Positions 6,599 through 15,229 of a DNA stretch of 64,000 nt are shown one piece after another; position 1 is the first letter of the stretch; each line of letters starts with the position of its first letter. A program made the position numbers and the translations under genes. Source of the DNA: Actinoplanes auranticolor (GTDB lineage: Bacteria; Actinomycetota; Actinomycetes; Mycobacteriales; Micromonosporaceae). The notes beneath the pieces were generated by a model. The model saw nothing but the letters and a program-made list of their open reading frames with translations. It was not told the origin of the DNA and searched no databases. The stretch is from the NCBI RefSeq assembly GCF_018332655.1, contig NZ_BOQL01000017.1, positions 1 to 64,000 of the forward strand, given 5' to 3'.

Positions 6599-8206
6599 TT
6601 ACCGGCTGATCGATCCGGCCGGGATGGCCGACTCGTCCTCGGCGCTCTTCGCCTCCGGGGCGGCGCCGGCGAGGTCGATCGTCGAGCGCAGCGTGATCTG
6701 CCTGAACAGCAGGGCCGCGATCACGCCGACCACCGCGATGGCCGCCGAGAGCAGGAAGATGTGGCCGGTCGCGTCGCCGTACGCGGCCCGGACGATGTGC
6801 TGCATCGCCGCCGGGAGCTCGGCCAGGTTCAGGCTGCTGGTGTCGCCGCCGGAGCTGCCCGCCGGGACGCCGGCTGCCGCGAGCTGCGTGGTGATCGAGT
6901 CGGTGACCCGGTGGGCCAGGACCGCGCCGAGCACCGAGACGCCGATGGTGCCGCCGAGCGAGCGGAAGAACGCCACCGTCGAGCTGGCCGCGCCGATGTC
7001 CTTGAGCTGCACCGAGTTCTGCACCGCGAGCACCAGGTTCTGCATCGACATGCCGACGCCGATGCCGACCAGGGCCATGCCCACGCCGACGTACCAGAGC
7101 GGGGTCTGGTGGTCGATCACCGAGAGGACCGCGAAGCCGGCCACCAGCAGCAGCGTGCCCGCCACGATGTAGGGCTTGATCTTGCCGGAGTTGCTGATCA
7201 TGCGGCCGGAGATGGTCGAGGACACCAGCACGCCGGCCATCAGCGGGATGGTGAGCAGGCCGGCTTCGGTCGGGCTGTAGCCGCGGCCGATCTGGAAGTA
7301 CTGGCCCAGGAAGACCGAGCCGCCGAACATCGCCATGCCGACCGCCAGGCTGGCCAGGATCGACAGGGCGGTGGTGCGCTGCTTGACGATCTCCAGCGGT
7401 ACCACCGGCTCGGCCGCCCGGGACTCGATCCGGACCGCGATGGCCAGCAGTGCCAGGCCCGCGCCGACCAGGGCGCCGGTCTGCCACGAGATCCAGCCGA
7501 ACGAGCTGTCCACGAACGACACCCAGATCAGCAGGACGCTGACGCCGGCCGCGATGAGCGAGGCGCCCGCGTAGTCGATCTTCACGTTGTCCCGGCGGAT
7601 CGTCGCCAGGTGCAGGGTGCGCTGCAGCACGACCAGGGCGATCACGGCGATCGGCGCGCCGATGAAGAAGCACCAGCGCCAGCCCAGCCAGGAGGTGTCC
7701 ACGATCAGGCCGCCGAGCAGCGGGCCGCCGACGGTCGCCAGGGCGAGCACGCCGCCGAGGTAGCCGTTGTACCGGCCGCGCTCGCGGGGCGGGATCATCG
7801 CGGCGATCGCGACCTGGACCAGCGCCTGGACGCCGCCCATGCCGATGCCCTGGAAGGCGCGTGCGGCGATGAGCTGGCCCGCCGTCTGCGAGAAGCCGGC
7901 CACTATCGAGCCGGCGATGAACAGCACGATGGCCAGCTGGACCAGCAGCTTCTTGCTGTAGAGGTCGGCGAGCTTGCCCCAGATCGGGGTGGTGGCGGTC
8001 GCGGTCAGCAGGCTCGCCGTGACGACCCAGGTGTACTGGGTCTGGCTGCCGTTGAGCGAGCCGATGATCTTCGGCAGCGCGGTGGCGACGATGGTGGCGC
8101 TGGACATCGCGACGAACAGCACGAGCAGCAGGCCGCTGAGGGCCTCCATGATCTGCCGGTGGCTCATCGCGCCGGGTTCGGCGCGGGTGACGGTGGGTGC
8201 GCTCAT
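6599..8206 (-). CDS. MFS drug efflux transporter, DHA2 (EmrB/QacA) family
   Basis: A 535-residue, roughly 14-helix transporter. Motifs: VAMSSATIVATALPKIIGSL in helix 1, GKLADLYSKKLLVQ (motif A), RAFQGIGMGGVQALV, and the motif-C-like ATVGGPLLGGLIVDTSWLGW. The open frame runs far upstream, but that stretch is the shadow of a MarR gene; ATG at 8206 overlaps the MarR stop (ATGA), so the two are translationally coupled. Likely a proton-driven exporter of drug-like compounds; substrate unknown. Its cognate regulator appears damaged, so expression may be deregulated. Confidence 0.92.
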   Translation of the reverse strand: MSAPTVTRAEPGAMSHRQIMEALSGLLLVLFVAMSSATIVATALPKIIGSLNGSQTQYTWVVTASLLTATATTPIWGKLADLYSKKLLVQLAIVLFIAGSIVAGFSQTAGQLIAARAFQGIGMGGVQALVQVAIAAMIPPRERGRYNGYLGGVLALATVGGPLLGGLIVDTSWLGWRWCFFIGAPIAVIALVVLQRTLHLATIRRDNVKIDYAGASLIAAGVSVLLIWVSFVDSSFGWISWQTGALVGAGLALLAIAVRIESRAAEPVVPLEIVKQRTTALSILASLAVGMAMFGGSVFLGQYFQIGRGYSPTEAGLLTIPLMAGVLVSSTISGRMISNSGKIKPYIVAGTLLLVAGFAVLSVIDHQTPLWYVGVGMALVGIGVGMSMQNLVLAVQNSVQLKDIGAASSTVAFFRSLGGTIGVSVLGAVLAHRVTDSITTQLAAAGVPAGSSGGDTSSLNLAELPAAMQHIVRAAYGDATGHIFLLSAAIAVVGVIAALLFRQITLRSTIDLAGAAPEAKSAEDESAIPAGSISR

Positions 8207-8516
8207 CGCGCGACCTCCAGGTTTCGGTCGGTACGGGTCAGCAGGTCGGAGGCGAAGCGCTGGAGCGGCGCCGAGAGGACCGCGATCTCCTCGGGGCTCC
8301 AGTCGCGGAGGGCGTCGGCGAGGCGGTGGAACTCGTCGAGGGTGTGCCGCCCGTTGGGCGTGACAGTCAGCACGCTGGCGCGGCCGTCCCTCGGGTCGGC
8401 AGTGCGGGCGGCCAGGCCGGAGCGGACCAGGGCGGCGAAGGCGCGGCTGCTCGTCGAGGGGTCGAGGGCGCACCGGACGGCCAGGTCCTTGAGGTGGCAC
8501 CCGCGTCGTGGGCCAT
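8203..8516 (-). pseudogene. MarR-family regulator, frameshifted and N-terminally short
   Basis: The leftward frame ending at 8203 encodes an unmistakable MarR C-terminal two-thirds: HLKDLAVRCALDPSTSSRAF (recognition helix), then GLAARTADPRDGRASVLTVT (wing) and the dimer helix. That frame has no start codon. The only well-placed start, ATG at 8516 with AGGAGG upstream, is in another frame and gives MAHDAG before leaving MarR similarity. The span of 314 bases needs a single-base shift near 8500. The first 30-40 residues of a usual MarR protein are also missing. This is either a decayed gene or a base-call error plus misplaced start. It is coupled to the efflux gene by ATGA. Confidence 0.7.
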
Positions 8517-8529
8517 GGCCACCTCCTCA

Positions 8530-8550
8530 AGTTGATTGCCACATACAACT
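8530..8550. promoter_or_regulatory. Candidate MarR operator
   Basis: A 21-bp imperfect palindrome with outer arms AGTTG (8530-8534) and CAACT (8546-8550), centred on TTGCCACATA. This layout is typical of MarR sites. It sits immediately upstream of the ribosome binding site of the marR-MFS unit, where a bound repressor would block transcription. Confidence 0.5.
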
Positions 8551-8621
8551 ATCGGCTGATGTTGCCCACTGCGCAAGTTTGCTCATTGGGAAGTGAATCA
8601 CATCCTGGTTAGGCTCGGCCC

Positions 8622-9224
8622 ATGAGCACGACGACCGCCGAGGTGGGCCTCCGGGAGCGCAAGAAGGCCGCGACCCGCCAGGCCCTGCACGAGGCCGCGG
8701 TGCGCCTCGCGATCGCCCACGGCGCGGACAAGATCACCGTGGAGGCCGTCGCCGACGAGGCCGGGGTCTCCCGCCGCACGTTCTCCAACTACTTCGCCAG
8801 CAAGGAGGAGGCGCTGCTCTACGGCGACCACCAGCGGATCACCGTGCTGGTCGGCATGGTCGCGGCCCGGCCGGCCGGCGAGGGGCCGTGGCAGGCGCTG
8901 ACCGAGGCGGCTCGGCAGTTCTACCGGCAGGTCGGCGAGCGCGACCCGGCCTGGGTGGCTCAGACCCGGATGCTGCGCAGCCGGCCCGCGCTGCTGGCGC
9001 AGCAGCTCAACACCTTCGCGGCGGTGGAGCGTGAGCTGGCCGCCGCGGTCGCGGCCCGTACGGACCAGCCTGACCCCTCGGGGGTACGCGCCCGGCTGGC
9101 GGCAGCCACGTTCATGGCGTCGTTGCGGGTGGCGGTGCACGTCTGGCTGGACGCCCCGGCCGAGACGTCCCTGCCGGACCTGGTGGACCGGGCCCTGACC
9201 GAGGCCGGCCGCGGCTTCGCCTGA
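8622..9224 (+). CDS. TetR-family transcriptional regulator
   Basis: A 200-residue TetR protein. The helix-turn-helix lies at about residues 10-58: ATRQALHEAAVRLAIAHGAD, then EAVADEAGVSRRTFSNYFAS. The C-terminal half has a high Ala content and is variable, as expected for the ligand domain. It is divergent from the marR-MFS unit with about 100 bases between, so it is a plausible second regulator of that pump. No strong ribosome binding site is visible before the ATG at 8622. Confidence 0.92.
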   Translation: MSTTTAEVGLRERKKAATRQALHEAAVRLAIAHGADKITVEAVADEAGVSRRTFSNYFASKEEALLYGDHQRITVLVGMVAARPAGEGPWQALTEAARQFYRQVGERDPAWVAQTRMLRSRPALLAQQLNTFAAVERELAAAVAARTDQPDPSGVRARLAAATFMASLRVAVHVWLDAPAETSLPDLVDRALTEAGRGFA

Positions 9225-9228
9225 GCGC

Positions 9229-9271
9229 GTGCCCCGGAACGGGGGCACGGCGCCGAGAGTGGGGGCTCTCG
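9229..9271 (+). terminator. Two adjacent hairpins after tetR
   Basis: GTGCCCC (9229-9235) pairs with GGGGCAC (9242-9248), and CGAGAG (9254-9259) pairs with CTCTCG (9266-9271). They follow the tetR stop by a few bases. No T tract follows, so this is a moderate terminator candidate. Confidence 0.5.
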
Positions 9272-9357
9272 ACGCCGCGCGATGGGTGGTGGGTCCGGGG
9301 AAACCCTGGGGGACGGGCCGTCAGCCTGACGTGTTGATCCTCACTCCGCGTGCATTA

Positions 9358-9378
9358 AAGGAAGAGGGGAAATTCCTT
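9358..9378. promoter_or_regulatory. AT-rich inverted repeat upstream of the hydrolase gene
   Basis: AAGGAA (9358-9363) and TTCCTT (9373-9378) form an inverted repeat in an unusually AT-rich patch about 100 bases before the hydrolase start. It could mark a promoter or operator; no clear -35/-10 pair was identified. Confidence 0.25.
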
Positions 9379-9481
9379 AAATCTCTCTCAAGCACGACTG
9401 CCCCGTGGAGTGCCGATGCCCGGAGGGTACGAACGCCGCAGTACGGTCGAACTGATCACCGATGGCGCTCAGGAGGCAGGC

Positions 9482-10243
9482 ATGCGCAAGACGATGGTGG
9501 ACGTGCCGACCGGGGACGGGACCGCGGACGCGTACCTGGTGGTGCCGGACGGTGACGGGCCGTTCCCGGGCGTGCTCTTCTACATGGACGTCTTCGGTCT
9601 GCGGCCGCGTCTCTACGAGATGGCCGAGCGCATCGCGGAGCGTGGCTACGCCGTCCTGGCGCCGAACCTCTTCTACCGCAGCGCGCGGACGCCGGTCGCC
9701 GACACCTCGAGCCTGGCCGACCCGGAGGAGCGGGGGAAGGTCTTCGGGCGGCTCATGCCGATGATGCAGCAGCTGGACACCGCGGCGATCACCCGGGACG
9801 CCGGGGCCTACCTCGACTTCCTCGCCGCCCAGGACGGTGTCTCGGCCGGTCCCGACGCCGTCGTCGGCTACTGCATGGGTGGCCTGAACGGTCTCAAGGC
9901 GATCACGGCGTACCCGGACCGGATCGTCGCGCTGGCCAGCTTCCACGGCGCCCGGCTGGCCACCGACGAGCCGGACAGCCCGCACCGGCAGGTCGCGAAG
10001 ATCAAGGGTGAGGTGTACTTCGCGCACGCCGACCACGACCACTCGATGCCGCAGGAGGATATCGACCGGCTGGAGGCGGCCCTGGACGCGGCGGACGTGC
10101 GTTTCCGGTCGGAGATCTATCCCGGCGCGGAGCACGGCTTCACCATGGCCGACACCGCCGCCTTCTCCGCCGAGGCCGAGAAGCGGCACTGGGAGAAGCT
10201 CTTCGAGCTGCTCGACGCCACCCTGCCCACCCCGGCGCGCTGA
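9482..10243 (+). CDS. Dienelactone hydrolase family protein (alpha/beta hydrolase)
   Basis: A 253-residue cytoplasmic alpha/beta hydrolase of the dienelactone hydrolase type, which uses a Cys-Asp-His triad. The nucleophile is Cys131 in GYCMGG; the acid is probably in HADHDHSM and the histidine in EHGF. N-terminal features such as VVPDGDGPFPGVLFYMDVFG and ERGYAVLAPNLFYR match the family. ATG at 9482 has a perfect AGGAGG five bases upstream; an upstream in-frame start at 9410 is less likely. The gene stands alone and the substrate cannot be inferred. Confidence 0.9.
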   Translation: MRKTMVDVPTGDGTADAYLVVPDGDGPFPGVLFYMDVFGLRPRLYEMAERIAERGYAVLAPNLFYRSARTPVADTSSLADPEERGKVFGRLMPMMQQLDTAAITRDAGAYLDFLAAQDGVSAGPDAVVGYCMGGLNGLKAITAYPDRIVALASFHGARLATDEPDSPHRQVAKIKGEVYFAHADHDHSMPQEDIDRLEAALDAADVRFRSEIYPGAEHGFTMADTAAFSAEAEKRHWEKLFELLDATLPTPAR

Positions 10244-10384
10244 CCGGCCGGGTTCTGCTCAACTGATCGCGGCGCCGGTCGTAGGCGGGTTCGAAGAGAG
10301 TCCCGACCACGGCGCCGTCGGCACAGGCGCTGACCACGCAGGCCGCGTTCATCTATCCGAAAAGGTGGCGCCGGCCCGAAGAGC

Positions 10385-10596
10385 AAGCAGCTGGTCAGCA
10401 CCCGGGAGGTCGGCCGCAGAGCTTCACCGGCGACGTCTACTGGAACCACAAGTGGATCACGCCGGCCGTCGTCTCCCCGGCCTACAAGGCCACCGGGCAG
10501 ATCTCCACCCAGCCGCCGAACCTGGTGCCGTACTGCCTGATGCCGGCCGGCTCGTCGGTGGACCCGAGCCCGCTGAAGTCCATGAAGGAGAAGTAG
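10385..10596 (+). pseudogene. C-terminal remnant of an unidentified gene
   Basis: A rightward reading frame at 10423-10596 gives 57 residues of protein-like sequence without a start codon (FTGDVYWNHKWITPAVVSPA, later NLVPYCLMPAGSSVDPSPL) ending in TAG. Just upstream, in a second frame, 10385 onward reads KQLVSTREVGR, which would join it after a one-base shift. The 141 bases between the hydrolase stop and 10384 hold no intact gene. I do not recognise the parent family. Best read as the decayed 3' end of a gene whose front has been lost. Confidence 0.45.
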
Positions 10597-10597
10597 G

Positions 10598-10963
10598 TCA
10601 GTCCTCGTCCAGCAGGCCCGGGAAGTAACGGCGCAGCGCCACCACGTCGTACACCTGCCGGATCCCGCTGAGCACACCGTCGGCGACCGTGACGAACTCG
10701 GCGATGCGGACGGTCCCGAACGGGGCCACGCAGTCGTAGACGAGGGCGGCACGGTCGCCGACGCATGTGGTCGACACGACGGTGACCGAGTCGGCGAACG
10801 CCGCGATCCGGTCCAGGGTCTGCACGAGTTCCTCGTCGTCGACCGGCACGTCCAGGTTCCACTCGATCTCGGCGTCCCCGGCGATCACCCGGCGCGCCGC
10901 CCGGGGGTCACAGTTGATCCAGGACTGCGCGTAGAAGGCGGCCACCTCCGCCGTGCCCGACAT
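10598..10963 (-). CDS. SnoaL-like / nuclear transport factor 2 fold protein
   Basis: A 121-residue protein matching the SnoaL-like cone fold: AAFYAQSWINCDPRAARRVI at the start, a central DVPVDDEELVQTLDRIAAFA and the ending IRQVYDVVALRRYFPGLLDE. Members may be enzymes or binding proteins, so activity is unassigned. ATG at 10963 overlaps the stop of the upstream deacetylase-like gene as TGATG, making it the last gene of the four-gene leftward polysaccharide operon. Whether it acts in that pathway is unknown. Confidence 0.8.
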   Translation of the reverse strand: MSGTAEVAAFYAQSWINCDPRAARRVIAGDAEIEWNLDVPVDDEELVQTLDRIAAFADSVTVVSTTCVGDRAALVYDCVAPFGTVRIAEFVTVADGVLSGIRQVYDVVALRRYFPGLLDED

Positions 10964-12600
10964 CAGCCGGCCAGCATCGAGGGGCCGCTGACGAAGGTGT
11001 AACCCTGCGCCTTGATGCCGGTGACCAGGTCCTTCAGGTGGTCCGTGCCCAGGTACGGGTGGTAGAAGAAGCTGGCCACACCGTCGCGGACGACCAGGTT
11101 GCGACCGGCCGAGGCGAGCAGGTCGGCGGGCAGCCGGGCCGGGTGGTTGTTGAACGCCTCGGGCTCGACGTTGCCGATGTTCTCCGGGATGACCACCGAG
11201 CCGTAGACGTCGCGGACGGTGTACGGGAAGAACTGGCCGAACTGCCGGGTGTAGTCGAACTTCCTGCCGGTCAGCACGCCCGGGAAGTACAGGCCGCGGT
11301 CGTAGCGCTTGCCCAGGGCCGAGTTGACCGCCTGGTAGTCCACGGCGCTGCCGGCGTAGTGCGGGAACTCGAAGACAGTGGGCACACCGAGGCCGGCCAG
11401 GGCGAAGGTCAGGCCCGAGGCGGAGATCCGGCTCGCGGCCCACGCGGCGGAGTCACCGGGTACGGGACCGTCGTAGATGACGCTGTTGTTCGCGTCCACG
11501 TGCGCCGAGTAGAACTCGAAGTCGTTGGCGCTCTCGCCGTCGTACGGGTTCGCCACGCTGCCGAACTGGTGGGTGTAGCCGTGCATGAGCAGGGTGCCGC
11601 CGCGCTGCTGCATGTACTTCAGCGCCGCCACCACCTTGGGCTTCTGCAGCAGGGTGTAGTCCTGGGCCTTGCCGCCGTTCTGCACGCCCCTCGGGTCGCG
11701 GTAGCGCGGGTAGACGGCGACGCTGAACGCCACCTTCTGCGCGTACAGGTAGTCGGCGATCGCGCGCAGCTCGACCGGGTCGGAGTCGGGGCCGACGTCC
11801 TCGATGCGGGCCAGCGCGCGGTGCCGCTCCCGGGACAGGCCGGTGTCGCCCAGGGAGTCGAAGAGCAGGTCGGCGAAGGCCAGGTAGCGGTCGTCGTGGG
11901 TGACGTACGCGAACGGGATCTCCCCCACGTAGGTGAGGTTGCCGGACTGCACGGCCCAGGGGAACGTGGTGCCGTCCGGGCGTACCGCCGTCGCCAGGGT
12001 CTTGACCTTGGTGGCGTCGGTGATCGTCAGGTTCATGATCCCGGACTTGTCGGTCGTGTCCCGGGTCAGCTTGCGGCCCTTGTAGCCAACCTCGGCCACC
12101 GCGGCGAAGTCGAACGCGCCACTGGTGAAGCCGCGGGTCGCGGCGAAGTTCGTGTCCCGCGCGGCCAGCTGCCAGATGTTGTCGAATACCCAGGTCACCG
12201 GCTTGGTGGTGGCGGTGACGTCGTCCAGGAAGGCGGCCGGCAGCGGCTCGTCGTAGGTCGACCCGAGGTAGATCACCGCGGTGTACGCGGACAGGTCACC
12301 GGCCCGGTAGTTCGCCACCGGTGCGGCGGTCCAGGAGCCGAAGTGCGAGCTCAGGTTGGCCGTCTGGGTCGCGTAGACCTCTCCCATCCAGCCGTAGTCG
12401 CCGGTGGTGTCGTAGAGGACCAGCGTCTTCGCGGTGCCACCGCCGGGAGCGGCCTTGCCGGACTTCGCGGCGATCGCCGTGGTGGCGGCGGTCCGTACGG
12501 CGGCGTCGGCGTTGACCACGCCGAGCCCGAGAGCGGCGGTTGCCGTGACGGCGACACCGGCACCGAGCAGGGCGCGGCGGGAGAGCCTGGAGTTGCGCAT
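10963..12600 (-). CDS. Tat-exported DUF2334 polysaccharide deacetylase-like protein
   Basis: A 545-residue exported protein. The N-terminus MRNSRLSRRALLGAG followed by a hydrophobic stretch is a twin-arginine (Tat) signal. The middle holds an EDVGP motif near residue 270 and IADYLYAQKVAFSVAVYPRY, typical of DUF2334, a family related to polysaccharide deacetylases; later LMHGYTHQFGS resembles the metal-binding region. Likely role: trimming or de-N-acetylating the extracellular polymer made by the glycosyltransferase of this operon. The start overlaps the epimerase stop (TGATG). Metal ligands were judged only by similarity. Confidence 0.85.
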   Translation of the reverse strand: MRNSRLSRRALLGAGVAVTATAALGLGVVNADAAVRTAATTAIAAKSGKAAPGGGTAKTLVLYDTTGDYGWMGEVYATQTANLSSHFGSWTAAPVANYRAGDLSAYTAVIYLGSTYDEPLPAAFLDDVTATTKPVTWVFDNIWQLAARDTNFAATRGFTSGAFDFAAVAEVGYKGRKLTRDTTDKSGIMNLTITDATKVKTLATAVRPDGTTFPWAVQSGNLTYVGEIPFAYVTHDDRYLAFADLLFDSLGDTGLSRERHRALARIEDVGPDSDPVELRAIADYLYAQKVAFSVAVYPRYRDPRGVQNGGKAQDYTLLQKPKVVAALKYMQQRGGTLLMHGYTHQFGSVANPYDGESANDFEFYSAHVDANNSVIYDGPVPGDSAAWAASRISASGLTFALAGLGVPTVFEFPHYAGSAVDYQAVNSALGKRYDRGLYFPGVLTGRKFDYTRQFGQFFPYTVRDVYGSVVIPENIGNVEPEAFNNHPARLPADLLASAGRNLVVRDGVASFFYHPYLGTDHLKDLVTGIKAQGYTFVSGPSMLAG

Positions 12601-13796
12601 CAGAAGGACGCTCCGAACGTGGCGGTCGTGGCGGAGGAGATGCCGGTGGGCATGGGGGACGGTGCCGGGGCGAGCCCGAGCAGAGCGGCGGTGGCCTGGG
12701 CGGTACGGGCGGCGGCGAGCCCGTCGCCGTACGGGTTGCCGCCCGCGGTCATCGCGTCGCGGCGGACCCTGCTGTCGAGCAGGGCGGACGCCTCGCTGAC
12801 GATCAGGTCGGTGTCGGACCCGACCAGCAGGGCGCAGCCGGCGTGCAGGGACTCGACCCGCTCGGTGACCTCGCGCAGTACCAGCGCCGGTACGCCGAAC
12901 GACGGCGCCTCCTCCTGGATGCCACCGGAGTCGGTGAGCACCAGGTAGGCCTCGGAGAGCAGCCGGGACAGGTCGGGGTAGGGCAGCGGGTCGGTGACGG
13001 TGACCCGCTCGATGCCGCCGAGCCCGGCCTCGACCTGCGCGCGGACGGCCGGGTTGGGGTGGCTGGGCAGGATCACGTCGATGTCGGCGTACCGCTCGAC
13101 CAGCCGGCGGACCGCGGCCAGGATGCGGTCCAGCGGCGCGCCCCACGACTCGCGCCGGTGGGCTGTCACGACGACCAGCCGGCGCCCGCCGGCGGCGGTC
13201 CGGGCCGCGGCCACCTGCGGGTTCTCGAACGGCAGGCGGCGCCCGGCGACCGCCAGGGTCGCGTCCACCACGGTGTTGCCGGTGATGAGCACGTCCGCGG
13301 TGGCGATGTTCTCGTCGAGCAGGTTCATGGCGGCCAGCGGGGTCGGCGCCAGGTGCAGCGCGGCGACCTGGGCGACCAGGCGGCGGTTGGCCTCCTCGGG
13401 GAACGGCGAGTCGAGGTCACCGGAGCGCAGACCGGCCTCCAGGTGCACGACCGGGATGCGGCGCCAGAACGCGGCCAGCGCGCCGGCCAGGCTGGTGGTC
13501 GTGTCGCCCTGCACCAGCACGGCGGCCGGGGTCCGCTGCGCCCAGAGCGCGTCGAGCTGCCGGATCATCTCGGTGAGCAGCTCCGCCTGGCTGCCGGTGC
13601 CGCGCTCGACCCGCAGCGTGACGTCCGGGGTGAGGTCGAAGGCGGCGAGCGCCTGGCTGACCATCGCCGGGTGCTGGCCGCTGGCGACCAGGACCGGGGT
13701 GAGCAGGCCGGCGTCCCGCATGGCCAGGGCGACGGGAGCGAGCTTGACGGCCTCGGGGCGGGTGCCGCCGATCAGGTGGACTTCGGGGAGCGACAT
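12600..13796 (-). CDS. wecB: UDP-N-acetylglucosamine 2-epimerase (non-hydrolysing)
   Basis: A 398-residue enzyme that interconverts UDP-GlcNAc and UDP-ManNAc in the cytoplasm. Diagnostic stretches: GTRPEAVKLAPVALAM at the N-terminus, HLEAGLRSGDLDSPFPEEAN with catalytic acidic residues, VVVTAHRRESWG, and the nucleotide-binding LTDSGGIQEEAPSFGVPALV. It lies between the glycosyltransferase gene and the deacetylase-like gene, so UDP-ManNAc or UDP-GlcNAc is probably the building block of the polymer. ATG at 13796 has only a weak ribosome binding site; the gap to the upstream gene is 34 bases. Confidence 0.95.
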   Translation of the reverse strand: MSLPEVHLIGGTRPEAVKLAPVALAMRDAGLLTPVLVASGQHPAMVSQALAAFDLTPDVTLRVERGTGSQAELLTEMIRQLDALWAQRTPAAVLVQGDTTTSLAGALAAFWRRIPVVHLEAGLRSGDLDSPFPEEANRRLVAQVAALHLAPTPLAAMNLLDENIATADVLITGNTVVDATLAVAGRRLPFENPQVAAARTAAGGRRLVVVTAHRRESWGAPLDRILAAVRRLVERYADIDVILPSHPNPAVRAQVEAGLGGIERVTVTDPLPYPDLSRLLSEAYLVLTDSGGIQEEAPSFGVPALVLREVTERVESLHAGCALLVGSDTDLIVSEASALLDSRVRRDAMTAGGNPYGDGLAAARTAQATAALLGLAPAPSPMPTGISSATTATFGASF

Positions 13797-13830
13797 GTGG
13801 GGGGAGCCTTCTTCCGGGAGGGGGGAACCT

Positions 13831-15177
13831 TCAGGCGGCCAGTGCGACTTGCAGGTGGTGCGGGAGCGGCTCCTCGGCGAGCCGTTCGGTCTTGGCCCAG
13901 GCCTGCCGGCCGGAGGCCTGGCGGCCGATCGCGCGGTAGGTGGCGACCAGGCCGAGGAGCAGGAAGACCGGGTACGCGGCCGCGGCGATCAGCAGCCGGC
14001 GCAGGGTCTCGTCGCGCAGCCGGTAGCGGTGCACCAGCGCCCAGACGAAGCCGGGAAAGAACGTGACCGCGAACCACGTCGCGCCGCTCGCGGCGAGCGC
14101 CGTCCAGCTCTGCAGGTAGGGCACCGGGTGGCCGATCAGCAGGCCGGCCGTGGCGATGGTGACCCCGCCGAGCAGCACGACGGTGACCACCGCGTTGATC
14201 CACGGGGAGATCAGGTAGTGCATGACCTCGAGCAGCGAGGTGGTGCTGATCCGCTTCGAGCTCATCAGCCGGCGCAGGTACCGGACGCACTGGATGTTGC
14301 CCTGCGCCCAGCGGGTGCGCTGCCGGGTCAGCCGGCGCAGGTCGACGACGGCCTGCTGGGTGACCGAGGCGCGGGAGGTGTAGCGGATGCCCACCCCGTC
14401 GAGGTGCATCCGGAGCCCCAGCTCGAGGTCCTCGACCAGGCACGCGGACCAGGGCGCGTCGCCCAGGGCGAGCAGCGCGGACAGCCGCGTGAACTGCCCG
14501 TTGCCGCCCAGGCCGACGGTGTCGATCGTGTCGCGTAGGCTCTGGCAGGCGTTGACGATCGCGCCGAACTCCAGGTCCTGCACCGCGCCCAGCAGCTTGT
14601 CGCGGTTACGGATGCGGACCTGCACCTGAACGGCGCCGATCGTGGTGTCCCGCATCATCCGGGAGACCTCGAGCAGGATGTTGCGGCTGCCCTGACCGTC
14701 GCCGTCGATGATGCCGATGACGACCTTGTCGGGGTCGACGCCGTCGGAGGCAGTGCGCTCGGCGATGTAGCGGTAGGCGGCGTTCAGGGCCTCGCCCTTG
14801 CCCTGGCGGGCCTCGGGCAGCTCCCGGCGCAGCACCCGCAGCCGCGGGTGGTCGATGGCGGCGAGGACCTCGGGGGTGCGGTCGTCGGAGCCGTCGTCCA
14901 CCACGAGCACCCGGGCCAGCGTGCCGCCGGGTCCGCTGAGCCCGAGGGCGGCGTTGACGGTGTTGCCGACGACGACCTCTTCGTTCAGCGCCGGCACGAT
15001 GATCCAGAAGTGCTGCGGGGTGCCGTCGCCGTGCTCCAGGGAGCGGCTGACGGTCGCGGTGCGGTGCGACGCGGCGTAGCGCACCGCGAAGCTCACCAGG
15101 GCCAGCGTCGAGACCGGCCAGGCCAGCATGATCGCGTATCCGACGATCACCAGGTACCAGCTGTCGGCTGCCGTCAT
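13831..15177 (-). CDS. Membrane glycosyltransferase, family 2 (processive, cellulose-synthase-like)
   Basis: A 448-residue membrane enzyme that probably polymerises a nucleotide sugar and moves the chain across the membrane. One N-terminal helix is followed by the GT2 domain with the processive motifs VVDDGSDD, IIDGDGQ, VEDLELGLRMHLDG and QRTRWAQGN (QxxRW), then about four C-terminal helices. No PilZ domain is visible, so direct cyclic di-GMP control is not evident. ATG at 15177 has GGGAGG six bases upstream; a GTG one codon earlier is possible. It is the first gene of a leftward operon with an epimerase, a DUF2334 protein and a SnoaL-like protein, and is preceded by a structured leader. Confidence 0.92.
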   Translation of the reverse strand: MTAADSWYLVIVGYAIMLAWPVSTLALVSFAVRYAASHRTATVSRSLEHGDGTPQHFWIIVPALNEEVVVGNTVNAALGLSGPGGTLARVLVVDDGSDDRTPEVLAAIDHPRLRVLRRELPEARQGKGEALNAAYRYIAERTASDGVDPDKVVIGIIDGDGQGSRNILLEVSRMMRDTTIGAVQVQVRIRNRDKLLGAVQDLEFGAIVNACQSLRDTIDTVGLGGNGQFTRLSALLALGDAPWSACLVEDLELGLRMHLDGVGIRYTSRASVTQQAVVDLRRLTRQRTRWAQGNIQCVRYLRRLMSSKRISTTSLLEVMHYLISPWINAVVTVVLLGGVTIATAGLLIGHPVPYLQSWTALAASGATWFAVTFFPGFVWALVHRYRLRDETLRRLLIAAAAYPVFLLLGLVATYRAIGRQASGRQAWAKTERLAEEPLPHHLQVALAA

Positions 15178-15229
15178 CACTCGCCTCCCTTCGTCGCTGT
15201 CCGTGTTGGTGGCCGGTGTTTCAGGGCCG

